From: Stutzerimonas stutzeri
GTDB lineage: Bacteria; Pseudomonadota; Gammaproteobacteria; Pseudomonadales; Pseudomonadaceae
Length of the DNA stretch: 64,000 bases
Assembly: GCF_024448985.1 (NCBI RefSeq)
Contig: NZ_JAMOII010000007.1
Coordinates: forward strand, 1-64,000
Direction of reading: 5' to 3'
Shown here: positions 37,672-49,300 of the stretch, in pieces
Layout: each line of letters opens with the position of its first letter
Position numbering within the stretch: position 1 is the stretch's first letter
Position numbers and translations under genes: made by a program
The notes under the pieces: generated by a model
The model's input: the letters and a program-made list of their open reading frames with translations, nothing else
What the model was told of the DNA's origin: nothing
Database searches by the model: none

Positions 37672-39057
37672 ATGTCAACCGTGACCGGTGAACGGCGTAA
37701 CGGCCTCGCGACTCGCCCATTGCGTGAGTATTACGCCCGGGTTCTCGCCTATCTGGCTTGCGCTGCTACCCTCGCCGCCGGTGTCTATACTCAGCAGTTT
37801 GCGGTCGGTCTGTTGTGGATGGTGCCCTACACCCTCCTCTATCCACACTTCGCTTACCACCTGAGCTATCGCTTCAAACGCCAATACCCCGAGCAAACGT
37901 CGCAGACCCTTCTGGGCCTCGACGCGTTGAATGCGGGCGCGGGAATCGTGCTCCTTGGCGCGCTGGTGCCGAGCCTGATGATCCTGCTGACGCTGGGTTT
38001 CAGCGCGCTGGTGATCGGTAGCCTGCGCCATTTCCTGATGACTCTTCTGATGGTCGCCATCGGTTTCGGGTTGACGAGCCTGCTGATACCTCTGCGCTTC
38101 GGTGGCACGCCTACCATTCTGGTAACGACGGTCAGCATTCTGTTCACCACGCTGTATGTGTGCATCACGGCTTATTACGTGCACCAGCAAGGGGTCCGCC
38201 TGGCGCAGGCGCGCAGGGAGATCGAAGCCGAACAGGCTAAGGCTGCGCGCCTGGCCCGCAGTTTGGCCAAGTACCTGTCGCCTCAGGTTTGGGAGTCGAT
38301 CTTCTCCGGCAAGCGCAGCGTACGGTTGGAAACGCAGCGCAAGAAGCTCACCGTCTTCTTCTCGGATATCAAGGGTTTCACCGAACTCTCCGAAGAACTG
38401 GAAGCCGAAGCCCTTACCGACCTGCTCAACAACTACCTCAACGAAATGTCGAAGATCACCCTCAAGTACGGTGGCACCATCGACAAGTTCGTCGGTGACT
38501 GCGTGATGGTGTTCTTCGGCGACCCGACCAGCCAGGGTGCAAAAAAGGATGCGGTTGCCGCCGTATCGATGGCCATCGCCATGCGCAAGCACATGAAAGT
38601 GCTACGCCAGCAGTGGCGCGCTCAGGGCATTACCAAGCCGCTGGAAATCCGCATGGGTATCAACACCGGTTATTGCACGGTGGGCAACTTCGGCGCCGAC
38701 ACCCGCATGGACTACACCATCATCGGACGTGAAGTGAACCTGGCCAGCCGCTTGGAGAGTTCAGCTGAAGCCGGAGAAATTCTGATCTCTCACGAGACCT
38801 ATTCACTGGTCAAAGACGTGATCATGTGTCGTGACAACGGGCAGATCGCCGTCAAGGGTTTCTCGCGCCCCGTGCAGATCTATCAGGTAGTGGATTTCCG
38901 CCGCGATCTCGGTGCGACCAACAGCTTCGTCGAACATGAATTGCCGGGCTTTTCCATGTATCTGGACACCAATGGCGTCCAGAACTTCGACAAGGAACGC
39001 GTGATTCAGGCCCTCAACCAGGCCGCCGACAAGCTGCGCGACAAGATCATCATGTAG
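37672..39057 (+). CDS. cyaB: CyaB class III adenylate cyclase with MASE2 sensor
   Basis: 461 aa. The N-terminal MASE2 domain (about 15-175) has six helices, then a linker helix (about 178-215), then a class III cyclase domain (about 215-410). The metal-binding Asp pair lies in FFSDIKGF and VGDCVMVFFGD; the VNLASRLE motif has transition-state Asn and Arg. It makes cAMP at the inner membrane; in P. aeruginosa CyaB feeds Vfr-controlled virulence and twitching. Cyclase rather than guanylate specificity is inferred from close resemblance to CyaB. Confidence 0.94.
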   Translation: MSTVTGERRNGLATRPLREYYARVLAYLACAATLAAGVYTQQFAVGLLWMVPYTLLYPHFAYHLSYRFKRQYPEQTSQTLLGLDALNAGAGIVLLGALVPSLMILLTLGFSALVIGSLRHFLMTLLMVAIGFGLTSLLIPLRFGGTPTILVTTVSILFTTLYVCITAYYVHQQGVRLAQARREIEAEQAKAARLARSLAKYLSPQVWESIFSGKRSVRLETQRKKLTVFFSDIKGFTELSEELEAEALTDLLNNYLNEMSKITLKYGGTIDKFVGDCVMVFFGDPTSQGAKKDAVAAVSMAIAMRKHMKVLRQQWRAQGITKPLEIRMGINTGYCTVGNFGADTRMDYTIIGREVNLASRLESSAEAGEILISHETYSLVKDVIMCRDNGQIAVKGFSRPVQIYQVVDFRRDLGATNSFVEHELPGFSMYLDTNGVQNFDKERVIQALNQAADKLRDKIIM

Positions 39058-39129
39058 CATCGACGGTGCGGTGGTTGCGGTCGAGACCGCAGAGCCGCCG
39101 CCCTTCACTGGATGCAGTCGAGGCCATCG

Positions 39130-39891
39130 ATGCCACCTATCCTTTCCCTGCGCCACTACAACTGCGACCAGATCGTCCACAGCCATCAGCACACCCAGCT
39201 GGTGTTCGGTCTGCGTGGACAGCTGGATTTCGAAATCAACGGGCGCGGGAGCCGTATTCAAGCGCAACGGCTGGCCGTGGTGCCGAGTGATATCCGCCAT
39301 GCCTGCGGCAGCGCGGCTGGTAGCCATTGCCTGATACTCGACGTTCCTGGCGACGGCTGGTTGCAGCAGCGGCTTGGGCACCACTCCGAGCCCGGACGGC
39401 GTTTGCTGGAACAACCCGCCGCGCTGCACCTGAGCCCGGCGCAAAGCCAGCTGGTCAGCTGGCTGGCGGCCAGTCCGATCAATGATCCGATCATCGGTGA
39501 ACAGGGCGCCGCGCTTCTGTTGGCCAGCCTCGCCAGCGGTTGTGAGCCAGTCGTTCAGCACGGCCCGCTACCCCTCGCAGCGCTCTACGCCCATATAGAT
39601 CGCCATTTGGCGTATCCCCTGGAGGTACGAGATCTTGCGCGTCTGGCCGGTCTTTCCGTCCCACGCTTTCATGCGCGCTTCGTCAGCGAGACGGGCGTGA
39701 CGCCCATGGAATTTGTCCGACTCCGCCGCTTGGAGCGGGGCCGAGAATTGCTAGTTAGCACTCGGCTGGCAGTAGGCGATATTGCCGCCCGGGTCGGATA
39801 TGCCTCGCAAAGCGCCTTCACCGCCGCGCTCAGCCGCGCGTTCGGAACTACCCCGAAGGCACTACGCCGCGAGTCGCGCGACAATTCCTAA
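39130..39891 (+). CDS. AraC-family transcriptional regulator
   Basis: 253 aa. An N-terminal cupin-like domain (HSHQHTQLVFGLRGQLDFEI) and a C-terminal AraC helix-turn-helix pair (LEVRDLARLAGLSVPRFHARF, GDIAARVGYASQSAFTAALSRAFG). GAGG seven bases before ATG 39130 sets the start. A DMT exporter follows 138 bp downstream on the same strand; such regulator/exporter pairs are common and control of the exporter is likely but inferred. Confidence 0.9.
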   Translation: MPPILSLRHYNCDQIVHSHQHTQLVFGLRGQLDFEINGRGSRIQAQRLAVVPSDIRHACGSAAGSHCLILDVPGDGWLQQRLGHHSEPGRRLLEQPAALHLSPAQSQLVSWLAASPINDPIIGEQGAALLLASLASGCEPVVQHGPLPLAALYAHIDRHLAYPLEVRDLARLAGLSVPRFHARFVSETGVTPMEFVRLRRLERGRELLVSTRLAVGDIAARVGYASQSAFTAALSRAFGTTPKALRRESRDNS

Positions 39892-40029
39892 TAGTGACGC
39901 GACAGACCGCTCGCTCGCCCCGGCCTTACCATGCCGACGTATGCAGATTCCGACAGCGCCAGCATCACGAGGCCTCATGAAAGACCGCCATTTTTGTTCG
40001 GCCAGACCTTCTCGCCCGAGCAGCAATCC

Positions 40030-40923
40030 ATGACGCATCGCAACGCCTTGCTGGCCATTCACTTCGGCGCGCTGATGTTTGGCCTCTCCGGCGTATTCGG
40101 CAAGCTGGCCGAAAGTCAGCCGCTGGTGATCACCTTTGGCCGGGCGATGTTTGCCGTCATCGCCCTATCAATCGCAGCTTGTGTATTGCGTGCCGGCGGC
40201 AATCGGCCGAGCTTGCGTCAAGCGGGCGGCCTGTTGCTGGGCGGTTTGCTGCTGGGTGGGCACTGGCTCACTTTCTTCATGGCGGTGAAGATCGCTGGCG
40301 TCGGCATCGCCACCCTGGGCTTCGCCAGCTTTCCGGCCTTCACCGTATTGCTGGAGGGCGTGCTGTTTCGCGAGCGCACGCGACCGATCGAGTTTGCCAT
40401 GGTGGGCCTGGTTTGCCTGGGGCTATTGCTGGTCACACCGGATTTCGATCTCGCCAGCGAGAGCACCGTCGGGCTGCTCTACGGCGTGCTTTCAGGCCTG
40501 ATGTTTGCGCTGCTCTCACTGCTCAACCGCGCCGTCACCCGTGGCATCGATCCGGTACAGGCCGCGCTCTGGCAGAACGGGACCATCCTGCTCTGCCTGC
40601 TGCCCTTCAGCTGGACTTCGCTGCCGACCGTCCCGGCGCTGGATTGGCTATGGCTGGCGCTGCTCGGCGTATTCTGCACGGGGTTGGCGCACAGCCTGTT
40701 CGTGGCGAGTCTCAAGGTACTGAAGGCACGGACCACCGCTGTGATTTTTGCCCTCGAACCGGTCTACGGAATCGCGTTCGCGTGGTGGTTGTTCAATGAG
40801 CAACCGACGCTGCGCATGCTGGCCGGCGGCACGCTGATCATCCTCGCCACGGTCATTTCCAGCCGCCTGAAAGCGCCGGCCGCGCCACCCGCGGAAATAT
40901 CCGTAGCGCCTCGCCGGCTCTGA
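40030..40923 (+). CDS. EamA/DMT-superfamily transporter
   Basis: 297-aa inner-membrane protein with ten predicted helices in two EamA repeats; the second repeat ends ALEPVYGIAFAWWLFNEQPT. The start at 40030 begins at the first helix; the frame is open 33 codons upstream without a ribosome site. Substrate unknown; relatives export amino acids or metabolites. Confidence 0.9.
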   Translation: MTHRNALLAIHFGALMFGLSGVFGKLAESQPLVITFGRAMFAVIALSIAACVLRAGGNRPSLRQAGGLLLGGLLLGGHWLTFFMAVKIAGVGIATLGFASFPAFTVLLEGVLFRERTRPIEFAMVGLVCLGLLLVTPDFDLASESTVGLLYGVLSGLMFALLSLLNRAVTRGIDPVQAALWQNGTILLCLLPFSWTSLPTVPALDWLWLALLGVFCTGLAHSLFVASLKVLKARTTAVIFALEPVYGIAFAWWLFNEQPTLRMLAGGTLIILATVISSRLKAPAAPPAEISVAPRRL

Positions 40924-40942
40924 CATGGCACCGTCGCGGCGC

Positions 40943-41227
40943 TCATGCCCGGTCGTTATGCCCCAGATTCCGCTGCGGATCGATACAGTCGCGCACCCGC
41001 TGCTTCAGTACCTTGGCCTCAGGGAAGCCGCCATCGAGCTTGCGCTCCCAGATCTGTTCACCGTCGCAGCTGATGTGAAAAGTGCCTCCGGTGGCTGGCA
41101 CCAGCGAAACCTTGCCCAGGTCGTCGGCGAAGGTGGACAAGAGCTCCTGTGCCAGCCAGGCCGCACGCAGTAACCACTGGCATTGCGTGCAATAGGCTAT
41201 GACGATCTCCGGCTTTGTCGCGGACAT
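40943..41227 (-). CDS. SelT/SelW/SelH-like Rdx protein (Cys form)
   Basis: 94 aa. Thioredoxin-like Rdx fold with the CTQC redox motif at residues 13-16 (CxxC, a Cys homologue of the CxxU of selenoprotein W) and FHISCDGEQIWERKLDGGFPEAKVLKQRVRD near the end. There is no UGA in the motif, so it is not a selenoprotein. The frame stays open 88 codons upstream, but that is shadow. It is divergent from plpD. Confidence 0.88.
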   Translation of the reverse strand: MSATKPEIVIAYCTQCQWLLRAAWLAQELLSTFADDLGKVSLVPATGGTFHISCDGEQIWERKLDGGFPEAKVLKQRVRDCIDPQRNLGHNDRA

Positions 41228-41300
41228 AAGAGGCGCTCGGTAGCAGATGTGGACGCCTATAATAACGGCCCTTTCGCAGACCTCCCGTTTCGGTGTTGCC

Positions 41301-43481
41301 ATGTCCCGCCTCCTGCTTCTGCTGATCCTCTTGATACCGCTAAGTGGATTTGCCGATACCCAACCCAAAACCGGCCTGGTGCTTTCCGGTGGCGCTGCAC
41401 GCGGGTTGGCACATATCGGCGTTCTGAAAGCCTTAGAAGAGCACGGCGTGCGCATCGACGCGATTGCCGGCACCAGCATGGGTGCGGTCATCGGCGGGCT
41501 CTATGCGGCGGGTTACAGTGTTGAAGAGCTGGAAAAACTGGCACTCAGTCTCGACTGGCAACAAGTGCTTTCGGACGATCCACCGCGTCAGGATGTGCCC
41601 TTCCGGCGCAAGCAGGACGACCGCGATTTTCTGGTCAAGCGCAAACTGAGTTTCCGCGACGATGGCAGCCTCGGGTTGCCGCTCGGCGTCATCCAGGGCC
41701 AGAACCTCGCCCTGCTGCTCGAGCGTCTCCTGGTACACACCAGCGACACCCGCGACTTCGACCGTTTGCCGATCCCCTTTCGGGCAGTGGCAACCGATAT
41801 CGCCAACGATAAGAAAGTCATCTTCCGCAGCGGCCATCTGCCCCAGGCGATTCGCGCCAGCATGTCGATCCCGGCGGTGTTCGCTCCGGTCGAGATCGAA
41901 GGCCGGTTGCTCGTCGATGGCGGCATGGTCGACAACATCCCGATGGATGTCGCCCGTGACATGGGCGTGGATCGGCTGATCGTGGTGGATATCGGCTCAC
42001 CGCTGCAGTCTCGCGAAGAGTTGCTCACCGTTGTCGATGTGCTCAACCAATCGATCACCATGATGACGCGGCGCAATTCGGAAGCGCAGCTCGCAACGCT
42101 GCGCTCGGAAGATCTGTTGGTTCAACCAATGCTGGCGGGCTTCGGGTCCACCGATTTCGGTCGCGCGCGGCAGTTGATCGATGCCGGCTACCGAGCCGCC
42201 AGCGCGCTGGATGGCCGCCTGGCCGGCATGCGCAGCGAGAGCGGCGGCAACCTCGCGCTGAGCCTCGCACGCTCGGCCGAGCCGCGCACGCCGATGATCA
42301 CGGCGGTGCGGATCGAGAACGACTCTAAAGTCGGCGACGCGGTGATACGTCGACATATCCGTCAACAGGTCGGCAAGCGGCTGGACCTGCAAGATCTGCA
42401 GAAGGACATGGGCACGCTGTATGGACTGGATTACTTCGAGCAGGTCGAATACCGCGTGGTACATGGCAATCCAGGCAACACGCTGGTCATCACTGCCCGT
42501 GAAAAGCGTTCCGGCACCGATTATCTGCGCCTGGGCATTAACCTCTCGGATGACTTTCGCGGCGACAGCGCGTTCAACATTGGTGCCAGCTACCGCAAGA
42601 ACGGCATTAATGAACTGGGTGCCGAATGGCTGACACGTTTGCAGCTCGGGGATCGCCAGGAACTGTTCAGTGAGTTCTATCAGCCACTCGATGCCGGTTC
42701 GCGCTGGTTCGTCGCGCCCAACCTGTTCGCCGAGACGCAGAACGTCGAGTCGATAATGGATAACGACCCCATCGCCGAATACCGCCTGCAGCGGTATGGC
42801 TATGGTCTCAACCTGGGGCGACAAATTGCCAATAACGGCGAAATCCGCTTTGGTGTCGGCCAGGCATGGGGCGAAGCGGATGTTCGGGTTGGCGATCAGC
42901 AGCTGCCGGATTTCACCTTCGAGGAAGGCTACTATCAGCTGCAATATTCTTTCGACACGGTAGATAACGTCGACTTCCCCCGTGAAGGCGAAGACATCGG
43001 ACTGACGTTGCGCCAATACGACCGCAGTCTCGGCTCGGACGATCGCTACCGGCAGTGGGAATTCAACCTCGACAAGGCCGTCAGCTTCGGTCTCGACACC
43101 CTGGTTTTTGGTGGCCGCTACGGACGCACGTTGGATGACGCGGAGATCGTCACCTCGAGCTTCCTGCTCGGTGGCGCGCGTCAACTGTCGGGCTTCCGCC
43201 AAGACGCCCTGTCCGGTCAGAACATCAGCCTGGCTCGCATGATCTATTTCCGCCAGATGACGCCACGCTCGTTTCTGCCGCTTGATTTCCCGCTGTATCT
43301 GGGCGCGTCGCTGGAGCGTGGCCGCGCATGGAACAACGACAACGAGTTCGATAGCGGCTATATCAACGCCGGCAGTGTTTTCATCGGTTACGAAACCCCG
43401 CTCGGCCCGCTGAATTTCAGCTACGGTCTGAACGATGAATCCGAGCACGCGCTTTACATGAATCTGGGACGCAGTTTCTGA
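41301..43481 (+). CDS. plpD: PlpD-type patatin autotransporter (type Vd secretion)
   Basis: 726 aa. Signal peptide 1-18, patatin phospholipase domain about 24-215 with oxyanion GGAARG, nucleophile Ser 59 in GTSMG and catalytic Asp 206 in DGGMVDN, a POTRA-like linker about 290-365, then a 16-strand-type beta-barrel (Omp85 family) ending NLGRSF with terminal Phe. The barrel places the lipase on the surface, possibly released by proteolysis; P. aeruginosa PlpD is a class A1 phospholipase. The FimV-like gene converges on it with 22 bp between, as next to plpD in P. aeruginosa. Confidence 0.94.
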   Translation: MSRLLLLLILLIPLSGFADTQPKTGLVLSGGAARGLAHIGVLKALEEHGVRIDAIAGTSMGAVIGGLYAAGYSVEELEKLALSLDWQQVLSDDPPRQDVPFRRKQDDRDFLVKRKLSFRDDGSLGLPLGVIQGQNLALLLERLLVHTSDTRDFDRLPIPFRAVATDIANDKKVIFRSGHLPQAIRASMSIPAVFAPVEIEGRLLVDGGMVDNIPMDVARDMGVDRLIVVDIGSPLQSREELLTVVDVLNQSITMMTRRNSEAQLATLRSEDLLVQPMLAGFGSTDFGRARQLIDAGYRAASALDGRLAGMRSESGGNLALSLARSAEPRTPMITAVRIENDSKVGDAVIRRHIRQQVGKRLDLQDLQKDMGTLYGLDYFEQVEYRVVHGNPGNTLVITAREKRSGTDYLRLGINLSDDFRGDSAFNIGASYRKNGINELGAEWLTRLQLGDRQELFSEFYQPLDAGSRWFVAPNLFAETQNVESIMDNDPIAEYRLQRYGYGLNLGRQIANNGEIRFGVGQAWGEADVRVGDQQLPDFTFEEGYYQLQYSFDTVDNVDFPREGEDIGLTLRQYDRSLGSDDRYRQWEFNLDKAVSFGLDTLVFGGRYGRTLDDAEIVTSSFLLGGARQLSGFRQDALSGQNISLARMIYFRQMTPRSFLPLDFPLYLGASLERGRAWNNDNEFDSGYINAGSVFIGYETPLGPLNFSYGLNDESEHALYMNLGRSF

Positions 43482-43503
43482 TCGCTGCGTCCTTCGAACT
43501 CGA

Positions 43504-45441
43504 TCAGCCGATTTGCGCGAGCAACTCGCTGACCCGGCGCCGCTGGTGTTCGTCGCCGTCAGTCGCCAGGTTTTCGAGGATGATGCAGGCGCTTTCCATA
43601 TCGCCCTGCTTGATATAAGCAACAGCTTGATTGAGGCGAACGAGATGCTCTGGATTCGCCATCAGCGCATGTATTTCCTCAGCTGACGGCGTTGAGGCGA
43701 GGTTACCGGCATCATCGACGAGCGACGGCAGCTTGCTGAGCGCAACAGTCTCGTCGAAGTCATCCAGCCAGGACTGCGAATCAATGGAGAGCACCTGATT
43801 TGCCTCGATCGCATGATGTTGCTCAGCGGGTACGGACGCCAGATTATCCAACGGCGCTACCGATGTCTCGTTCAGCACAAATGTTACGTCCAGAACCGGT
43901 TGTGACAGTACCGGCGTAACTGCGGACAAAGCAGGATGCTGCGCAAGTAGCTGCTGCAGTTGAGCTTGGCTGCCGCCGGCCTGGAGGTAGTTCACGGCGG
44001 CGGCGCCGTACCCTTCGACATCGCCGAGTTCCGCTAGAAGCGCCATGTGACGCAAGCGAAGATCCAGCTGTTTGGGTGCTCGTTCGATTCCGCGCAGCAG
44101 CACATCGAGCGCCTCATCACGGCGGCCATAGGTGAGGTAAATATCCGCAGCTTCGAGCACTTCTGTTTCGCTGACTGAAGCGTGTGCTGGCTGAAGCGGC
44201 ATCTCCGCCGCGACTGCGGACACTTCAAGGGGCACAGCCGCGGGAGCAACCACCACGGACGCGGCTTGCGGCAACACGGCCTGCAGCTTGTTGCGACGTG
44301 CGAACCAGAGACCGCCAAGCAGCAGTGACGTCAGTACCGCACCACCCGGCAGCGCCCAGTCCTGCCACCTGAACGACACAACAGGTTCGGCTACGGCCTG
44401 TTCGGTAGCAATGGGCTCAGTGACCATCTGAGGCGCGACGTCCGCTACCGGCTCCGCCCGCTCAGCCTGCAACAAGACAGCAGCCTGGGCGCTCTCCTGC
44501 TCGGCCAGTTGAGCGCTGACCGCTTCGAGCTGAAGCCGCATATCGTTCAACATCTGCTTGAGTTGCAGATTTTCCGCACGCCCGGCTGCCAGCTCGTCTA
44601 GCAACTGCTGGCGCAAAATCGCGTCGTTATCGTCGGGCAGCACCGGATCGGTCACTCGAGATTCGAACGTAGATTGATTCTGAGCGATGGCTTCCACCGC
44701 CGGCTCCGCCTCGGCAGGCGCAATATTCTCAGCCGCAACCGTCTCGGCCGTATCTGGCAGCAACAAGAACGCCCCGGCGCTAAGACGCGCAGGATCACCG
44801 CCTGCAAAGGCGTCCGGATTCAGCGCCAAAACGTCTCGCATGAACTGCGACTGGGCACCCTGCGCACTGCCAGCGACGTACTGACCCGCAATCGTCCAAA
44901 GACTCTCGCCGCTCGCCACCCGATGACGCTTGCCCTCCGACGCTTCCGGTAGCTCTGCGGGGAGCACGGAATGCGCCGGTTCGGCGCGCACCGGCGAAGC
45001 CACGGCTTGCGAGACGACGACCGCCGCCCTGCTGTCAGCCTCCGGCGTACTGGGCATCGGATCGAGCAGAACCGTGTATTCGCGCAGCATCCGACTTTTG
45101 GCGCGAGTGATCTCTACCAGAAAATTAAGGTAAGGCTCACGAACGGGTTGGCTGGATGCGACTCGAATACGGCTACGGTTGCCGTCGATCACTGGTGTAA
45201 AGCTGAGGTTCTGCAAGAAGCCCACGCGATCGACCCCTACGCGGGCGAAATCGCTGCTGGAAGCCAGCACGACACGGATATCTCCAGCCGACAACTCGCC
45301 CACATCGAGCAGATCGATGTCTGCGCTCAGTGGTTGGTTCAGCGCGGAATGAAGCCTTATATCGCCCATTCCCAGCGCTGATGCCATGCCAGAAAAGATC
45401 GATAAGGCAGTGAATAACAAGACACGACGGTCTAGCGTCAT
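43504..45441 (-). CDS. FimV-like LysM/TPR inner-membrane protein
   Basis: 645 aa. Signal peptide (1-22), a FimV N-terminal domain (MGDIRLHSALNQPLSADIDLL), a LysM peptidoglycan-binding motif (HRVASGESLWTIAGQY, about 170-190), a coiled coil, a single membrane helix near 370, TPR repeats in the cytoplasmic half (DIYLTYGRRDEALDVLLRGI) and the FimV C-terminal domain (LNQAVAYIKQGDMESACIILE). It is much shorter than FimV of PAO1 and more like the second FimV-family protein next to plpD. FimV organises polar pili machinery and activates CyaB; a similar role is inference. Confidence 0.88.
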   Translation of the reverse strand: MTLDRRVLLFTALSIFSGMASALGMGDIRLHSALNQPLSADIDLLDVGELSAGDIRVVLASSSDFARVGVDRVGFLQNLSFTPVIDGNRSRIRVASSQPVREPYLNFLVEITRAKSRMLREYTVLLDPMPSTPEADSRAAVVVSQAVASPVRAEPAHSVLPAELPEASEGKRHRVASGESLWTIAGQYVAGSAQGAQSQFMRDVLALNPDAFAGGDPARLSAGAFLLLPDTAETVAAENIAPAEAEPAVEAIAQNQSTFESRVTDPVLPDDNDAILRQQLLDELAAGRAENLQLKQMLNDMRLQLEAVSAQLAEQESAQAAVLLQAERAEPVADVAPQMVTEPIATEQAVAEPVVSFRWQDWALPGGAVLTSLLLGGLWFARRNKLQAVLPQAASVVVAPAAVPLEVSAVAAEMPLQPAHASVSETEVLEAADIYLTYGRRDEALDVLLRGIERAPKQLDLRLRHMALLAELGDVEGYGAAAVNYLQAGGSQAQLQQLLAQHPALSAVTPVLSQPVLDVTFVLNETSVAPLDNLASVPAEQHHAIEANQVLSIDSQSWLDDFDETVALSKLPSLVDDAGNLASTPSAEEIHALMANPEHLVRLNQAVAYIKQGDMESACIILENLATDGDEHQRRRVSELLAQIG

Positions 45442-45740
45442 AACATCTCCGGCAATGACTCAGCGCACAAAAGAGGCGCTGGCCTACTGTTCGATTGTTG
45501 AACTGTGAAGTGGTTATCGACGGAAACGGGAAAGATTGAGGCAGTTCGTCAGCTAACGTGATAAGGCATTATGCCATCATTGGTAAATACTAGCCTAGCG
45601 CCAAAAGACAAACGATGCCCGGCCCTTGTGCCAAAGAAATGGCCGGAATGAGTTAATCCAACGCAGCGGCCACCGACGCGAATGGCACCGGTACCACAAT
45701 CCGCTGGGATTAGCGGGAAGAGAGAGTGTCGAGAGGGTCG
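45442..45740. other. 299-bp intergenic region with a palindrome
   Basis: Between the FimV-like gene and the marR-family gene, both minus strand. No gene is seen. GGCAT-T-ATGCC (45565-45575) is a perfect palindrome about 125 bp upstream of the FimV-like start, a possible operator; no convincing sigma-70 pair was found around it. Confidence 0.4.
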
Positions 45741-46187
45741 TTAACGCTTGACCGTAACCAGGTTAGCGAGGATGCGCTCATGCACCTGCTGGCATTTACG
45801 CAGGTCCTCTTCATCGATGCCGTTGAAGAGCTCCTCCCGCACCTGAGTAGAAATCGCCTCGATCTTCTGAATCAAGGGATGTGCGGGAGCGCCAAGTGTG
45901 ATGAGCTTGGCCCGACGGTCACCCGGTGCTGGCTTGCGGTGAACCAGCCCCTGCGCTTCCAGACTGTCCAGCAGTCTGGCCAGAGTTGGTCCCTCGACCG
46001 CAACGCTCTGCGCGAGCTCGCGCTGGGTAGGGTCATGATCAAACCGGGCCAAATGCAATAAAACCAGCCATCGGGCCTGAGACAGGCCAAGATCCGCTAA
46101 ACGCCGATCCAGCTCGGCGCGCCAGCCACGCGAAAGTTGCGCCAGCTGCATGGCGAAGCGGTGTTGGTCAGGGTACATGGAGCGCAT
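45741..46187 (-). CDS. MarR-family transcriptional regulator
   Basis: 148 aa. A winged helix with LGLSQARWLVLLHLARFDHDPTQRELAQSVAVEGPTLARLLDSLEAQGLVHRK, and GDRRAKLITL in the wing; dimerisation helices at both ends. The position beside plpD/FimV and recQ matches P. aeruginosa, where the gene belongs to a biofilm/motility neighbourhood. Ligand unknown. A palindrome at 46206-46217, just upstream, may be its own operator. Confidence 0.9.
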   Translation of the reverse strand: MRSMYPDQHRFAMQLAQLSRGWRAELDRRLADLGLSQARWLVLLHLARFDHDPTQRELAQSVAVEGPTLARLLDSLEAQGLVHRKPAPGDRRAKLITLGAPAHPLIQKIEAISTQVREELFNGIDEEDLRKCQQVHERILANLVTVKR

Positions 46188-46205
46188 TCCGGTAAAAACT
46201 AATTA

Positions 46206-46217
46206 TTAGCGAGCTAA
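46206..46217. promoter_or_regulatory. possible MarR operator
   Basis: TTAGC-GA-GCTAA is a perfect 5-bp inverted repeat 19 bp upstream of the marR-family start codon, suitable for dimer binding and autorepression. AT-rich context around 46195-46208 would suit a -10. Confidence 0.5.
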
Positions 46218-46332
46218 CCACAGCATCGGAATGCTGGCAAGGCTACCATCGGCGCAAGAACGTAACGCTGCATTACAGCCCACCTGCCGAGACCACAGGA
46301 TGGTAGCGGTTACAGGCGCGCTCCAGACGCGA

Positions 46333-48456
<2,124 letters not shown>

Positions 48457-48697
48457 GCCGGTCTCCGAAACAAGACGCGCAAGTATACGCGACACGGACG
48501 CAGCCTTCAGGCCGAACACCACCACGACGCGATAGATAGTCGGACGGCAATATGGTTAGCGGAACTCCAACGCGGTTTTCATATCTCTCGAAGACGACGG
48601 GCAAAGCTGACTCAGCACCGCAGCGAACAGCGTGCGGTAGCCGGAGGCCCACGGCTCGTCTAGAATCACCGCTGTTCTCTTTCCAAGGTAGTCATCG

Positions 48698-49285
48698 ATG
48701 TCATTCGCCGAGCAACTCGCCCGCCTGCAAGTGTTTCTGGATGCAGATGATCTGCACGAAGAGGCACTGGATTACATCGCCGCGCATGGCTACCTGACCG
48801 CCCTGTGCATCTGCTCGGAGCAGGTGCCGGAGCGTGAATGGATCGACGCGCTGTTCTCCGAACCGCCCAAATACGCCGACGACACCGAGCGCGACGCCAT
48901 CGAAGCGACGCTAGTCCAGCTCAAGGCGCATATCGCCCGGCAACTGGCCAGCGATGAAGACATGGATCTGCCTTGCGAACTCGATCTCGGCGACGAGCCG
49001 GACGAGTCCGACCTGCGCGGCTGGTGTATCGGCTTCATGGAAGGCGTGTTCATGCGCGAGTCGGTTTGGTTTGAAGAATCCGAGGAAGAAGTCAGCGAGC
49101 TGCTCCTGCCGATCATGGTTGGCTCCGGCCTTTTCGATGAGCAACCCGAGTTCAGCGACATCGCCGAAGACCGCGATCTGGTCGACGAGATGGTCGCTCA
49201 GATTCCCGAAATCCTTACTGCGCTGTATCTGATCTGCCACGCTCCCGAAGAAAAGCCGGCGCTACTCAAGCCGCGCCGGCATTGA
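48698..49285 (+). CDS. YecA/UPF0149 family protein
   Basis: 195-aa acidic protein. UPF0149 hallmarks: HGYLTALCICSEQVP near residue 30 and RGWCIGFMEGVFM near 107. No C-terminal SEC-C zinc motif, so it is the YgfB-like/short form. Function unknown; homologues link to translation or envelope stress. It is divergent from recQ by 241 bp. Confidence 0.88.
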   Translation: MSFAEQLARLQVFLDADDLHEEALDYIAAHGYLTALCICSEQVPEREWIDALFSEPPKYADDTERDAIEATLVQLKAHIARQLASDEDMDLPCELDLGDEPDESDLRGWCIGFMEGVFMRESVWFEESEEEVSELLLPIMVGSGLFDEQPEFSDIAEDRDLVDEMVAQIPEILTALYLICHAPEEKPALLKPRRH

Positions 49286-49300
49286 CTCGCGGATAGCCTC

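Noticed and set aside
41997-43622. 541-codon minus-strand open frame opposite plpD
   Set aside because: Antisense shadow of PlpD with no recognisable domain.
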